DNA from: Edwardsiella anguillarum ET080813 | Lineage (GTDB): Bacteria > Pseudomonadota > Gammaproteobacteria > Enterobacterales > Enterobacteriaceae | DNA length: 64,000 nt | NCBI RefSeq assembly: GCF_000264765.2 | Contig: NZ_CP006664.1 | Coordinates: 124,001-188,000, forward strand | Reading direction: 5' to 3' | Shown here: positions 10,199-17,969 of the stretch, piece by piece | How positions within the stretch are numbered: position 1 is the first letter of the stretch | How the letters are laid out: the number at the start of each line of letters is the position of its first letter | The notes under the pieces: model-generated | Seen by the model: only the letters and a program-made list of their open reading frames with translations | What the model was told of the DNA's origin: nothing | The model's database searches: none | Made by a program: the position numbers and the translations under genes

Positions 10199-11605
10199 CT
10201 AAGAGGCCCGAGATGAATCGGCCTGACGAGCCGCCCGCCGCTCGGCGCGCATCTTGACGACCCGCTCATCGCGCTGATAGCCGTTAAAGAACAGGTTCAG
10301 GGCGACGGCGCTAACGCTGGCCAGCAGGATGCCGCTGTGCAGCAGCGGCTGCAGGGCGGGAGGAAGCTGGCTAAAGAAATGGCTCGATACCGTCGGGATC
10401 ATCCCGACCCCCAGGCTGATGGCGACGATATACAGATTAAACCGATTATGGCTGAAATCCGTACGTGCCAGAATACGGATCCCGGTGGCCAGTACCATAC
10501 CAAACATCACGATCCCGGCCCCACCCAGCACAAACTGCGGCACGGAGGCCACGATCACCGACATCTTGGGGATCAGCCCGAACAGCAGCAGAATGACGCC
10601 GGACATTACGCAGACCCAGCGGCTGGCGACCCCGGTCACGCTCACCAGGCCGACGTTCTGCGAAAAGGAGGTGTGCGGAAAGCTGTTAAACATACCGCCG
10701 ATGATGGTGCCAATGCCGTCCACCCGCAGTCCGCGCACGATATCGTGCTGCTTGGCCGGGCGGCCAACGATATCGCCCAGCGCCAGAAACATCCCCATCG
10801 ACTCGATAAAGGTAATCAGCATCACCACCGTCAGCGTTACGATGGAGACCGGCTCAAAGGTGGGCCAGCCAAAGGCAAAGGGGTGGATCGGTGCGAACCA
10901 GGCGGCGTCGCTCAGCCCGTCAAAGCTGACCTCCCCCAGCCACAGCGCCACCAGGAAACCAAAGACGATGCCCAGCAGCACCGAAATATTGCCGAGAAAG
11001 CCCTTGGCATAGCGGGTCACCAGCAGAATAAACACCAGCACCAGCAGCGAGGTCCCCAGGTACAGCGGGCTGCCGTAGTCCGGATTCCCCTTGCCGCCCG
11101 CCGCCCAGTCGATCCCCACCTGCATAATGCTGATGCCGATGGAGGTAATCACCACCCCGGTCACCACGTTGGGAAACAGCGGCATCAGGCGCCCGACCAA
11201 CGGTACCAGCAGGGTCGCCAGAATCCCCGAGGCGATGGTCGCGCCGAAGATCCCGGTCAGGCCGATGGTGGGATCGGCACCAATCGCCAGCATCGGCGTA
11301 ACGGCAGCGAAGGTGACCGACATGATCACCGGCAGGCGAATACCTGCAAAGCGGCCGATCCCCAGGCACTGCAGCAGGGTCACGACGCCGCAGCAGAACA
11401 GATCGGAGCTAATCAGAAAGGCGATTTGATCTTTGGGCAGGCCGAGGCTGCCGCCGATCACCAGCGGCACCGCCACGGCGCCGGCATACATCACCAGCAC
11501 ATGCTGCAGTCCCAGGGTAAACAGCTGCACGATAGGCAGCTTACGCTCTACTTCATCGACAGGCTGTGCAGCGCTTTCCGCTGGCGGATTCTTCATGACG
11601 CTCAT
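10199..11605 (-). CDS. NCS2 purine permease, UacT (urate)-like
   Basis: This 468-residue inner-membrane transporter has about 14 hydrophobic segments and belongs to the nucleobase-ascorbate (NCS2) family. The stretch NSFPHTSFSQNVGLVSVTGV followed by SRWVC is the signature region of the urate/xanthine branch and is closer to E. coli UacT (YgfU) than to XanQ. It likely imports urate or a related oxopurine by proton symport. The ATG at 11605 is preceded by AAGGAG about 10 nt upstream. It lies 108 bp upstream of the deaminase on the same strand, so the two probably share a transcript. The exact substrate cannot be read from sequence. Confidence 0.88.
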   Translation of the reverse strand: MSVMKNPPAESAAQPVDEVERKLPIVQLFTLGLQHVLVMYAGAVAVPLVIGGSLGLPKDQIAFLISSDLFCCGVVTLLQCLGIGRFAGIRLPVIMSVTFAAVTPMLAIGADPTIGLTGIFGATIASGILATLLVPLVGRLMPLFPNVVTGVVITSIGISIMQVGIDWAAGGKGNPDYGSPLYLGTSLLVLVFILLVTRYAKGFLGNISVLLGIVFGFLVALWLGEVSFDGLSDAAWFAPIHPFAFGWPTFEPVSIVTLTVVMLITFIESMGMFLALGDIVGRPAKQHDIVRGLRVDGIGTIIGGMFNSFPHTSFSQNVGLVSVTGVASRWVCVMSGVILLLFGLIPKMSVIVASVPQFVLGGAGIVMFGMVLATGIRILARTDFSHNRFNLYIVAISLGVGMIPTVSSHFFSQLPPALQPLLHSGILLASVSAVALNLFFNGYQRDERVVKMRAERRAARQADSSRAS

Positions 11606-11990
11606 GGACTCATCACTCCTTACGGCGCGACGGCGTCCGCCGTCGGCTACGATTCGAGAGGCATTCGCTTCCCCTGGTTCAGGTGCTCGCCGTAATGGTG
11701 CGCACCGATATCATGGCATCTGCCGCGCCCCGTACTCGTCGGACGCTGACGTTATCACCATGCACAGAGCATGCGCATTTGTCGTCTAAAACAGCATTCA
11801 GGATAAAATGAAACGAGAATTGAGGAAGGCGTCACATTTATCGCCGACGGCAGCGGCGCTGTGCGACGAGAGCGCGGTTAAACGTTTGCGTCACGCTATC
11901 AAAGTGGTAGACGGCGTATCATTTTCAATGCGCAAGAGCCTCAAAGTGATTGACGGCGCGGCGAACCCGCGCCGATGAACGATAATAATC
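11606..11990. promoter_or_regulatory. Upstream region of the purine permease
   Basis: This 385-bp gap between ycbJ and the permease must hold the promoter of the permease-deaminase pair, which is read leftwards. It is richer in A+T than the flanking genes and holds no credible gene. The only recognisable element is a PurR-like half palindrome at 11876-11891. Confidence 0.5.
11876..11891 (-). promoter_or_regulatory. Candidate PurR-like operator
   Basis: GGTTAAACGTTTGCGT matches 12 of 16 positions of the PurR palindrome ACGCAAACGTTTGCGT, with a perfect right half and a poor left half. It is about 270 bp upstream of the permease start, rather far for direct repression. A purine repressor site would fit the gene pair, but a chance match is possible. 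Confidence 0.25.
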
Positions 11991-12884
11991 TTACCCCAGC
12001 CACGGCAGCAGCTGCTGCGCCGCCCGGGTGAGCACCGCCTGCTCCTGGACCCCCGTGTGCAGATAGCGGTTGGCCGCCTCCCACAGCATATATAGCCAGC
12101 GACGCGCCATAAACGCCTCGCTGACCGGCGCCTTGCGCAGATAGCAGCCCAGCAGATCGGCCGACATGTCGTCTTCGCACAGGCGAAACAGATCGTACTC
12201 CCGCGGAGCCCACAGGATCATGCCGGGATTCAGCATCGCCAGCAGCTGATCGCTACGGCTCTCTTTCAGCACGCTGCGCAGCGTCAGGTTGCCGTGCACC
12301 AGCACCGCGCCATCATCAAAGTCCGCAAACAGCGCCGTCAGCTGCGTCTGACTGCGTACCAGCGCCCGTCGCACGGGCATCGCTAACGGCCCCATATGCG
12401 CCGCGTCCAGCAGCGAGGCGATCACCGTCACCCGCTGCTGATACCACGCGGCCCAGCCATTCTCCTGCACGCTATCGACGTTGCCCACGCAGCCGTGGCT
12501 ATCGATGCGGTGCCAGCCCAGCACTCCCTCAACGATCTGCTCTTTCAGGCTCTCCCAGCGCGCCGGGGTGCGGGCGGGTGCCTCGGCGGCAACCCCGGAC
12601 AGGCGCTCCATCAGTAGCACCTCCTGAAACGGGCTCTGCTGCGTCGTCAGTACGCCGAATACGGCGGGCAGGCGGACGGTCCCCTGACGGGCCAGCATCG
12701 AGAGCTTATAGGCCTCCTGCTGCGCCACGCCGCCGCACAGATAGCTTTTCGCCACCAGCGGGATAGCCGCGCCCTGGCGAGTATAAAGCGCATACAGGCG
12801 GGCATAGGGCTGCTCGCTGATTTGCACCATGCGCCCCACGGGTTCCCCCAGCGCGGCGCTTAACTCCGCTTTCAGTTGCTCCAT
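11991..12884 (-). CDS. ycbJ: YcbJ, aminoglycoside phosphotransferase-like protein
   Basis: The 297-residue protein is clearly YcbJ by length and by blocks such as LARQGTVRLPAVFGV, APARTPARWESLKEQIVE and LWAPREYDLFRLCEDD. It has an APH-type kinase fold, but the catalytic loop reads VLVHGNLTLRSVLK, with HGN in place of the HGD seen in active aminoglycoside kinases, so catalysis is doubtful. The function is unknown in E. coli as well. It follows kdsB on the same strand as in E. coli, but the terminator at 12955-12981 separates them. Confidence 0.93.
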   Translation of the reverse strand: MEQLKAELSAALGEPVGRMVQISEQPYARLYALYTRQGAAIPLVAKSYLCGGVAQQEAYKLSMLARQGTVRLPAVFGVLTTQQSPFQEVLLMERLSGVAAEAPARTPARWESLKEQIVEGVLGWHRIDSHGCVGNVDSVQENGWAAWYQQRVTVIASLLDAAHMGPLAMPVRRALVRSQTQLTALFADFDDGAVLVHGNLTLRSVLKESRSDQLLAMLNPGMILWAPREYDLFRLCEDDMSADLLGCYLRKAPVSEAFMARRWLYMLWEAANRYLHTGVQEQAVLTRAAQQLLPWLG

Positions 12885-12954
12885 CCGTCATACCCTTTTC
12901 GTCACCGGATTACTTTATCATGGGCGAGAATGTGCTCCTCTACACGCGCTGAGA

Positions 12955-12981
12955 TCAAAAAAGCGTGCAATCGCACGCTTT
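12955..12981 (-). terminator. Rho-independent terminator of ycaR-kdsB
   Basis: A 9-bp stem (AAAGCGTGC / GCACGCTTT, loop AATC) is followed on the minus strand by a run of T (complement of AAAA at 12957-12960). It lies about 30 bp beyond the kdsB stop. Confidence 0.85.
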
Positions 12982-13010
12982 CAGGTTAACTCGCGTCACC
13001 GCAGGCACAG

Positions 13011-13772
13011 TCAGTGCTGCCCCTGCGACGCCAGGATCGCCCGAACGCAGGCCAGATCCTCAGGGGTATCCACCCCGGTGCCCGGCGCCTGCAGCGCGAC
13101 GTCCACGTGGATCTTCTCGCCGTACCACAGCACCCGCAGCTGCTCCAGCATCTCAATCTGCTCAAGCTGGCTCGGTGCCCAGTTCACATAGCGGCGAATA
13201 AAGCCGGCGCGATAGGCATAAATGCCGATGTGGCGCAGAAACGTTTGCCCGATCTGACTCTGCGAGACGGCAAAGCGATCGCGATCCCAAGGAATGGCGG
13301 CGCGAGAGAAATAGAGCGCATAGCCCTGGCTGTCGCGCACCACCTTCACCGCGTTGGGGTTAAAGGCCTCGGCGGCATCGTGGATCGGTACCGCCAGCGT
13401 CGCCATACCGGCGTCACAGCGCGCCAGGTTCTCAGCCACCTGACGGATAATCTGCGGCGGGATCAGCGGCTCGTCGCCCTGTACGTTGACGATGATGTCG
13501 TCATCGGCAAAGCCACAGCGTTCAATCACCTCGGCCAGTCGCTCGGTCCCCGAATGGTGGTCGGTGCGTGTCATACACACCTCGCCCCCCGCCTGCAGCA
13601 CGGCGCGCTGCACATCAGGGTGATCGGTCGCCACAATGACCCGCTCTGCGCCGGAGGCCAGGGCCTGGGCCATCACATGTACCACCATGGGCTTACCGGC
13701 GATGTCCGCCAGCGGCTTCCCCGGTAGACGGGTCGATGCATATCGGGATGGGATAATGGCAATAAAACTCAT
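13011..13772 (-). CDS. kdsB: CMP-KDO synthetase (3-deoxy-manno-octulosonate cytidylyltransferase)
   Basis: KdsB activates KDO as CMP-KDO for the inner core of lipopolysaccharide. The 253-residue protein begins [21 protein letters not shown], the nucleotidyltransferase signature with a conserved RLPGKPL loop, and NVQGDEP binds metal and substrate. The ATG at 13772 is chosen over the adjacent TTG codon at 13775. It shares one base with the ycaR stop (TGATG), with GGAAGAG upstream as ribosome site. Confidence 0.97.
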   Translation of the reverse strand: MSFIAIIPSRYASTRLPGKPLADIAGKPMVVHVMAQALASGAERVIVATDHPDVQRAVLQAGGEVCMTRTDHHSGTERLAEVIERCGFADDDIIVNVQGDEPLIPPQIIRQVAENLARCDAGMATLAVPIHDAAEAFNPNAVKVVRDSQGYALYFSRAAIPWDRDRFAVSQSQIGQTFLRHIGIYAYRAGFIRRYVNWAPSQLEQIEMLEQLRVLWYGEKIHVDVALQAPGTGVDTPEDLACVRAILASQGQH

Positions 13773-13948
13773 CAATTCTCTTCCAGCGGCAGGGTTCGGG
13801 CCTCGTTTTCCAGCATCACGGGGATGCCGTCGCGCAGCGGAAAGGCCAAACGGTCAATTTTACAGACGAGCTCCTGATGCTCCTGATTAAAAGAGAGCTT
13901 TCCGTTACATACCGGGCAGGCAACTATCTCGAGTAAACGGTGATCCAT
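13772..13948 (-). CDS. ycaR: YcaR, Trm112-like zinc-ribbon protein
   Basis: This 58-residue gene starts [20 protein letters not shown], essentially E. coli YcaR (UPF0434). It has a CPVC pair at residues 11-14 and a further cysteine at residue 29, a partial zinc ribbon of the Trm112 type. Its function is not known. It is translationally coupled to kdsB through a TGATG overlap, as in E. coli, and ycaR-kdsB form a transcript ending at 12955. Confidence 0.93.
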   Translation of the reverse strand: MDHRLLEIVACPVCNGKLSFNQEHQELVCKIDRLAFPLRDGIPVMLENEARTLPLEEN

Positions 13949-14242
13949 GCGTAAAGGGTCCTACTGATTTTGCTATCCAAAAGTAGCGCTAGCATACCCC
14001 CTTCGGGGGAATTAATCATCCGCTGGCACAGCTCGGGAGCGTAGAACGCAACCCGGCGAATATCCGCGTGCCACGGCGTAATTCACTATGCTGCAAATCA
14101 GGACGCTGCGCCATCGCAAAATCTGAAAACATGAAGCTGTTGACGAAAATCAGGTGAATCAATGCGCGAGGGAGCGAGGGGGAAAGGCTCTATCAGCAGC
14201 CAGCGTGGAGACGTGTAGGGAAAACGCTGGCTGCACGGTACA

Positions 14243-14452
14243 TCAGTAGGCGATCACATCTTCCGCCATCTGGCTGCGGCGACCGCGCGGCGTCGAAAAC
14301 TCGACCCGCTGCCCCTCGCGCAGCAGCTTATTGCGCGCGCTGGCAATACCGGTCCGGCTGACGTACAGATCGTCACCGCCATCCAGAGGAGAGATTACGC
14401 CCAGACCCGCACTCGGGTCATACCACTTCACGAAACCCATTTTTAATGTCAT
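14243..14452 (-). CDS. Degenerate cold-shock-domain protein
   Basis: This 69-residue protein has the length and fold pattern of a CspA-family protein (MTLKMGFVKWYDPSAGLGV through the basic EFSTPRGRRS region), but the RNA-binding motifs are altered. RNP1, normally KGFGFI, reads AGLGVI at residues 15-20, and RNP2, normally VFVHF, reads LYVSR near residue 29. The aromatic stacking residues are therefore largely gone. The start at 14452 is supported by AAGGATAAG upstream. It could be a CspH-like regulator or a non-RNA-binding paralogue. It lies 218 bp beyond the normal cspE-like gene on the same strand. Confidence 0.82.
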   Translation of the reverse strand: MTLKMGFVKWYDPSAGLGVISPLDGGDDLYVSRTGIASARNKLLREGQRVEFSTPRGRRSQMAEDVIAY

Positions 14453-14563
14453 TTTACTTATCCTTCTTATCAGTACACCCGCGCGGACATACGCCCTCGG
14501 GGTGGTCATGCTCTGTCAAGTTATCGTTATCAACCTCTATGAGCCTTGGTGAATTACAGATAC

Positions 14564-14591
14564 AAAAAGCCCGCCGTAATAGGCGGGCTTT
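14564..14591 (-). terminator. Rho-independent terminator of the cspE-like gene
   Basis: A 9-bp stem (AAGCCCGCC / GGCGGGCTT, 6-nt loop) is followed by TTTTTG on the minus strand, about 80 bp past the cspE-like stop. It separates that gene from the degenerate csp downstream. Confidence 0.82.
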
Positions 14592-14670
14592 CTCGAGAGA
14601 CAATGCACGTCACTGGCGAACGCATCGCCGCGCTAACGATAAGTGCATTGTCACACGTTATGCGATGTAA

Positions 14671-14880
14671 TTACAGCGCAACAACGTTGGCGGCAGCCGG
14701 CCCGCGCGGGCTGTCCTGAATGGTGTACTCTACACGCTGGCCTTCAGCCAACGTTTTGAAACCGTCACCGGTGATGGCAGAGAAATGTACGAATACATCT
14801 TTACCGCCGTCATGCTGCTCGATAAAGCCGAAGCCTTTGCTTTCGTTGAACCACTTTACCTGACCAGTCTTCTTAGACAT
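14671..14880 (-). CDS. cspE: Cold shock-like protein, CspE/CspC type
   Basis: This 69-residue single cold-shock domain has intact RNP1 (KGFGFI) and RNP2 (VFVHF). The sequence [20 protein letters not shown] resembles E. coli CspE, an RNA chaperone and antiterminator acting on nascent RNA. I chose the ATG at 14880 rather than an upstream start that would add an untypical leader. A long untranslated leader is likely, as the candidate promoter is nearly 200 bp upstream. The symbol is by closest resemblance; distinguishing CspC from CspE needs alignment. Confidence 0.9.
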   Translation of the reverse strand: MSKKTGQVKWFNESKGFGFIEQHDGGKDVFVHFSAITGDGFKTLAEGQRVEYTIQDSPRGPAAANVVAL

Positions 14881-15186
14881 TTGAATTACCTTAAATTTTA
14901 ACTGAAATTGCCCCATCGGGGGGTTAGGCCGAATGCAGAAACTAACTTATGGGTGGCACTAAGAAGAGGGTTCTCGAACAAGCGGAATCACCAAGGATAA
15001 CGTCTTAAAAGAGTAACAGCTTTATTCTCATGTCGTACATAAATCGGGTCTGTTTTACAGGCCACGACCATTTACGCATAAACGCCGCGATTGAGCAAGC
15101 CGTTTTTTGCCTAAAAATTTCCCTTTTAAAATATTTACCGCCTAAACGACCGGAGCGACGGCGCCCCTGCGGCGCCGCGGACGGCC
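14881..15186 (-). promoter_or_regulatory. Leader and promoter region of the cspE-like gene
   Basis: This 306-bp gap between lpxK and the csp gene holds no coding sequence I would support. On the minus strand TTGCTC (15093-15098) and GTAAAT (15070-15075), 17 bp apart, form a plausible promoter. It would give a leader of roughly 180 nt, in keeping with the long leaders of csp mRNAs. Confidence 0.35.
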
Positions 15187-16182
15187 CTAACCGCGCGGCC
15201 GCGCCGCCATCAGCGCGGCGATACGCGCCAGCAGACGCTCGCCGGCCTCCGCGGGCAGCGTGGCACTGACCGGCAGATACCACCAGTTGTCTTGGGTAAA
15301 GGCGCGGCATTTCACCGCATCTTTTTCAGTCATCAGCAGCGGCTGCGCCTGCGGCGTCAGCGCCGCCAGCGCCGACGCCTGATACGCCTGATGATCGGCA
15401 AAGGCATGGGTCGCCTGCAGCGGGATCCCCAGCTGTGTCAGGGTGTGAAAAAAGCGCGGCGGATGACCGATCCCGGCCATGGCAACGGCCGGCGTCACAA
15501 ACTGCGCCGCCGCACGCCGCTCCCCGCTGCGCAGGTTGACCAGCGTATGGCCGGCCAGCGACATCGGGATCTCGCCGGATCGGGGCGTACCGCCGTTGAC
15601 GATCACCGCATCGACGCTGCGCAGACGGGCGGCCCGCTCGCGCATCGGCCCGGCCGGTAGCCACCAGCCGTTGCCGAAGCGGCGCTCCCCGTCGACCACC
15701 ACCAGTTCCATATCGCGCGCCAGCGCATAGTGCTGCAGGCCATCGTCGGTGATCACCACGTCCAGCGGCCCCTGGGCCAGCAGCGCCTGCACCGCTGCGC
15801 TGCGCTGCGGCGCCACCGCCACTCGGGCGCCGGTGCGCTGGGCTATCAGCAGCGGCTCATCGCCGCACTCTGCGCTACGGGTATCCGGCCCCAGCACCAG
15901 CGGATAGTGCGCGGCCCGGCCTCCGTAGCCGCGCGATACCACCCCGACCCGGTAGCCACGCTGCTGCAGCTGCTCGACCAGCCAGATAACCAGCGGCGTC
16001 TTACCGTTGCCACCGGCGGTCAGGTTCCCCACCACCACCAGCGGCAGCGGCGCCCGCCAGACCCGGAGCCAACCGCAGCGGTAGGCCTGGCGACGCAGCA
16101 GCGCTACCAGACCATACAGCCAGGAGAGCGGCAACAGCAGCAGATACAGCGGCGAACGCCCAGACCAGATCCGCGCGATCAT
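15187..16182 (-). CDS. lpxK: Tetraacyldisaccharide 4'-kinase LpxK
   Basis: LpxK phosphorylates the 4' position of the lipid A disaccharide precursor at the inner membrane. The 331-residue protein has an N-terminal membrane anchor (residues 12-30), the P-loop [12 protein letters not shown] and conserved blocks ITDDGLQHY and [15 protein letters not shown]. The ATG at 16182 overlaps the msbA stop by 4 bp. In the family, msbA and lpxK are co-transcribed so that lipid A is made and flipped together, and comEC lies just upstream here. Confidence 0.97.
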   Translation of the reverse strand: MIARIWSGRSPLYLLLLPLSWLYGLVALLRRQAYRCGWLRVWRAPLPLVVVGNLTAGGNGKTPLVIWLVEQLQQRGYRVGVVSRGYGGRAAHYPLVLGPDTRSAECGDEPLLIAQRTGARVAVAPQRSAAVQALLAQGPLDVVITDDGLQHYALARDMELVVVDGERRFGNGWWLPAGPMRERAARLRSVDAVIVNGGTPRSGEIPMSLAGHTLVNLRSGERRAAAQFVTPAVAMAGIGHPPRFFHTLTQLGIPLQATHAFADHQAYQASALAALTPQAQPLLMTEKDAVKCRAFTQDNWWYLPVSATLPAEAGERLLARIAALMAARPRG

Positions 16183-17933
16183 TGGCCGAACTGCATCCGG
16201 TAGAGCTGAGCATAAACGCCGTCGTTGTCCAGCAGCGTACGGTGGTTGCCACGTTCGACAATACAGCCGTCCTCCACCACCAGGATCTCGTCGGCGCTCT
16301 CAATGGTCGAGAGGCGATGGGCGATCACCAGCGAGGTACGGTTTTTCTGCAGCTCATCCAGCGCCGCCTGAATCGCGCGCTCGGACTCGGTATCCAGCGC
16401 CGAGGTCGCCTCGTCAAGGATCAAGATCGGGCAATCGCGCAGCAACGCGCGGGCAATCGCGATGCGCTGGCGCTGACCGCCGGAGAGCATCACGCCGTTC
16501 TCCCCGATGATGGTGTCCAGCCCCTGCGGCATTTTATCGATAAAGTCCATCGCATAGGCCAAGCGCGCCGCATGCTCGATCTCCGCGCGGGTGTAGGTAT
16601 TATCACGCGCATAGGCGATGTTGTTGGCGATGGTATCGTTAAACAGGTGCACGCTCTGAGAGACCAGCGCCACCTGATCGCGCAGCGAACTCAGGGTATA
16701 TTCACGCAGATCGCGTCCATCGATCAGGATCGTCCCCTGCTGAATGTCATAGAAGCGCGTCAGCAGATGCGCGATGGTCGACTTCCCGGAACCGGAGCGG
16801 CCCACCAGCGCCACCGTCTTGCTGGCCGGGATGGTCAGGCTGATATCACGCAGCGCCGGTACTTCTTTCCCCTGATAGGTAAAGGTCACCTGCTTGAAAT
16901 GGATATCCCCTTTGGCGTGATCGGCCGTCAGCACGCGCTTGCCTTCGTCTTTCTCCTGCTCCAGATCCAGAATGGCGAACAGAGTCTGACAGGCCGCCAT
17001 ACCGCGCTGGAACTGCGAGTTGACGTTGGTCAGCGACTTCAGCGGGCGCATCAGGGCGATCATGGAAGAGAACACCACGGTAATAGTCCCGGCGGTCAGC
17101 GTATCCATCACGCTCGGGAAACTGGCGGCGTAGAGGACGAAGGCCAGCGAAAATGAGGCGATGAGCTGGATGATCGGGTCGGAGATCGACGACGCCGTCA
17201 CCATCTTCATGCTCTGTTGACGCATGTGGTTGCTCACCTTGTTGAAACGCTCGCTCTCTACCTTCTGTCCGCCGAAGATCAGCACCTCTTTGTGCCCTTT
17301 CAGCATCTGCTCCGCGCTGGCGGTCACCTGCCCCATGGAGCTCTGCATATTCTTACTGATGTTGCGAAAGCGCTTGGAGACATAGCGGATAGCGAACGAC
17401 ACGATCGGCGCCAAAACGATCAGGATCACCGACAGCTGCCAGCTGTAGTAAAACATCAGGCAGAACAGCGCGATAATCGAAGCCCCTTCGCGCACCACGG
17501 TGATCAGCGCACCGGAAGAGGAGGAGGCCACCTGCTCGGAGTCATAGGTGATACGCGACAGCAGCGTACCGGTCGACTGTTGGTCGAAGAACGAGACCGG
17601 CATACCCATCATGTGGGAAAACAGGCCGCGGCGCATATTCATCACCACCTTGCCGGATACCCAGGACACGCAGTACGAGGAGACAAAGCCGGAGAGTCCA
17701 CGCAGCACCATCAGCCCGATAACGGCAAAAGGCATCCACTTAAGGATATCGGACCCCGCCTTGCCAAACCCGTCGTCCAACAGCGGCTTAAGCAACGACA
17801 GCATGTAGGCATCGCTGGCCGCGTTGATCACCAACGCCACCGACGCCACGATGAGCCCCGCTTTAAAGGGAGCGATCATCGGCCACAGCCGACGGAACGT
17901 CTGCCAGGTCGAGAGATCTTTATCATTCAGCAT
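16179..17933 (-). CDS. msbA: Lipid A flippase, ABC exporter MsbA
   Basis: MsbA flips core-lipid A across the inner membrane. The 584-residue half-transporter has six transmembrane helices in residues 20-310, then a nucleotide-binding domain with Walker A GRSGSGKS, signature [16 protein letters not shown] and Walker [13 protein letters not shown]. Nearly the whole sequence aligns with E. coli MsbA. It starts 36 bp after the comEC stop and overlaps lpxK by 4 bp. Confidence 0.98.
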   Translation of the reverse strand: MLNDKDLSTWQTFRRLWPMIAPFKAGLIVASVALVINAASDAYMLSLLKPLLDDGFGKAGSDILKWMPFAVIGLMVLRGLSGFVSSYCVSWVSGKVVMNMRRGLFSHMMGMPVSFFDQQSTGTLLSRITYDSEQVASSSSGALITVVREGASIIALFCLMFYYSWQLSVILIVLAPIVSFAIRYVSKRFRNISKNMQSSMGQVTASAEQMLKGHKEVLIFGGQKVESERFNKVSNHMRQQSMKMVTASSISDPIIQLIASFSLAFVLYAASFPSVMDTLTAGTITVVFSSMIALMRPLKSLTNVNSQFQRGMAACQTLFAILDLEQEKDEGKRVLTADHAKGDIHFKQVTFTYQGKEVPALRDISLTIPASKTVALVGRSGSGKSTIAHLLTRFYDIQQGTILIDGRDLREYTLSSLRDQVALVSQSVHLFNDTIANNIAYARDNTYTRAEIEHAARLAYAMDFIDKMPQGLDTIIGENGVMLSGGQRQRIAIARALLRDCPILILDEATSALDTESERAIQAALDELQKNRTSLVIAHRLSTIESADEILVVEDGCIVERGNHRTLLDNDGVYAQLYRMQFGQ

Positions 17934-17969
17934 TTAATGAACCAGTTAGGAATGAAACAGCGGATTATT

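Noticed and set aside
10337-11695. 452-residue plus-strand open frame over the permease
   Set aside because: It is antisense to the permease; the His/Gln/Asp-rich composition has no domain pattern.
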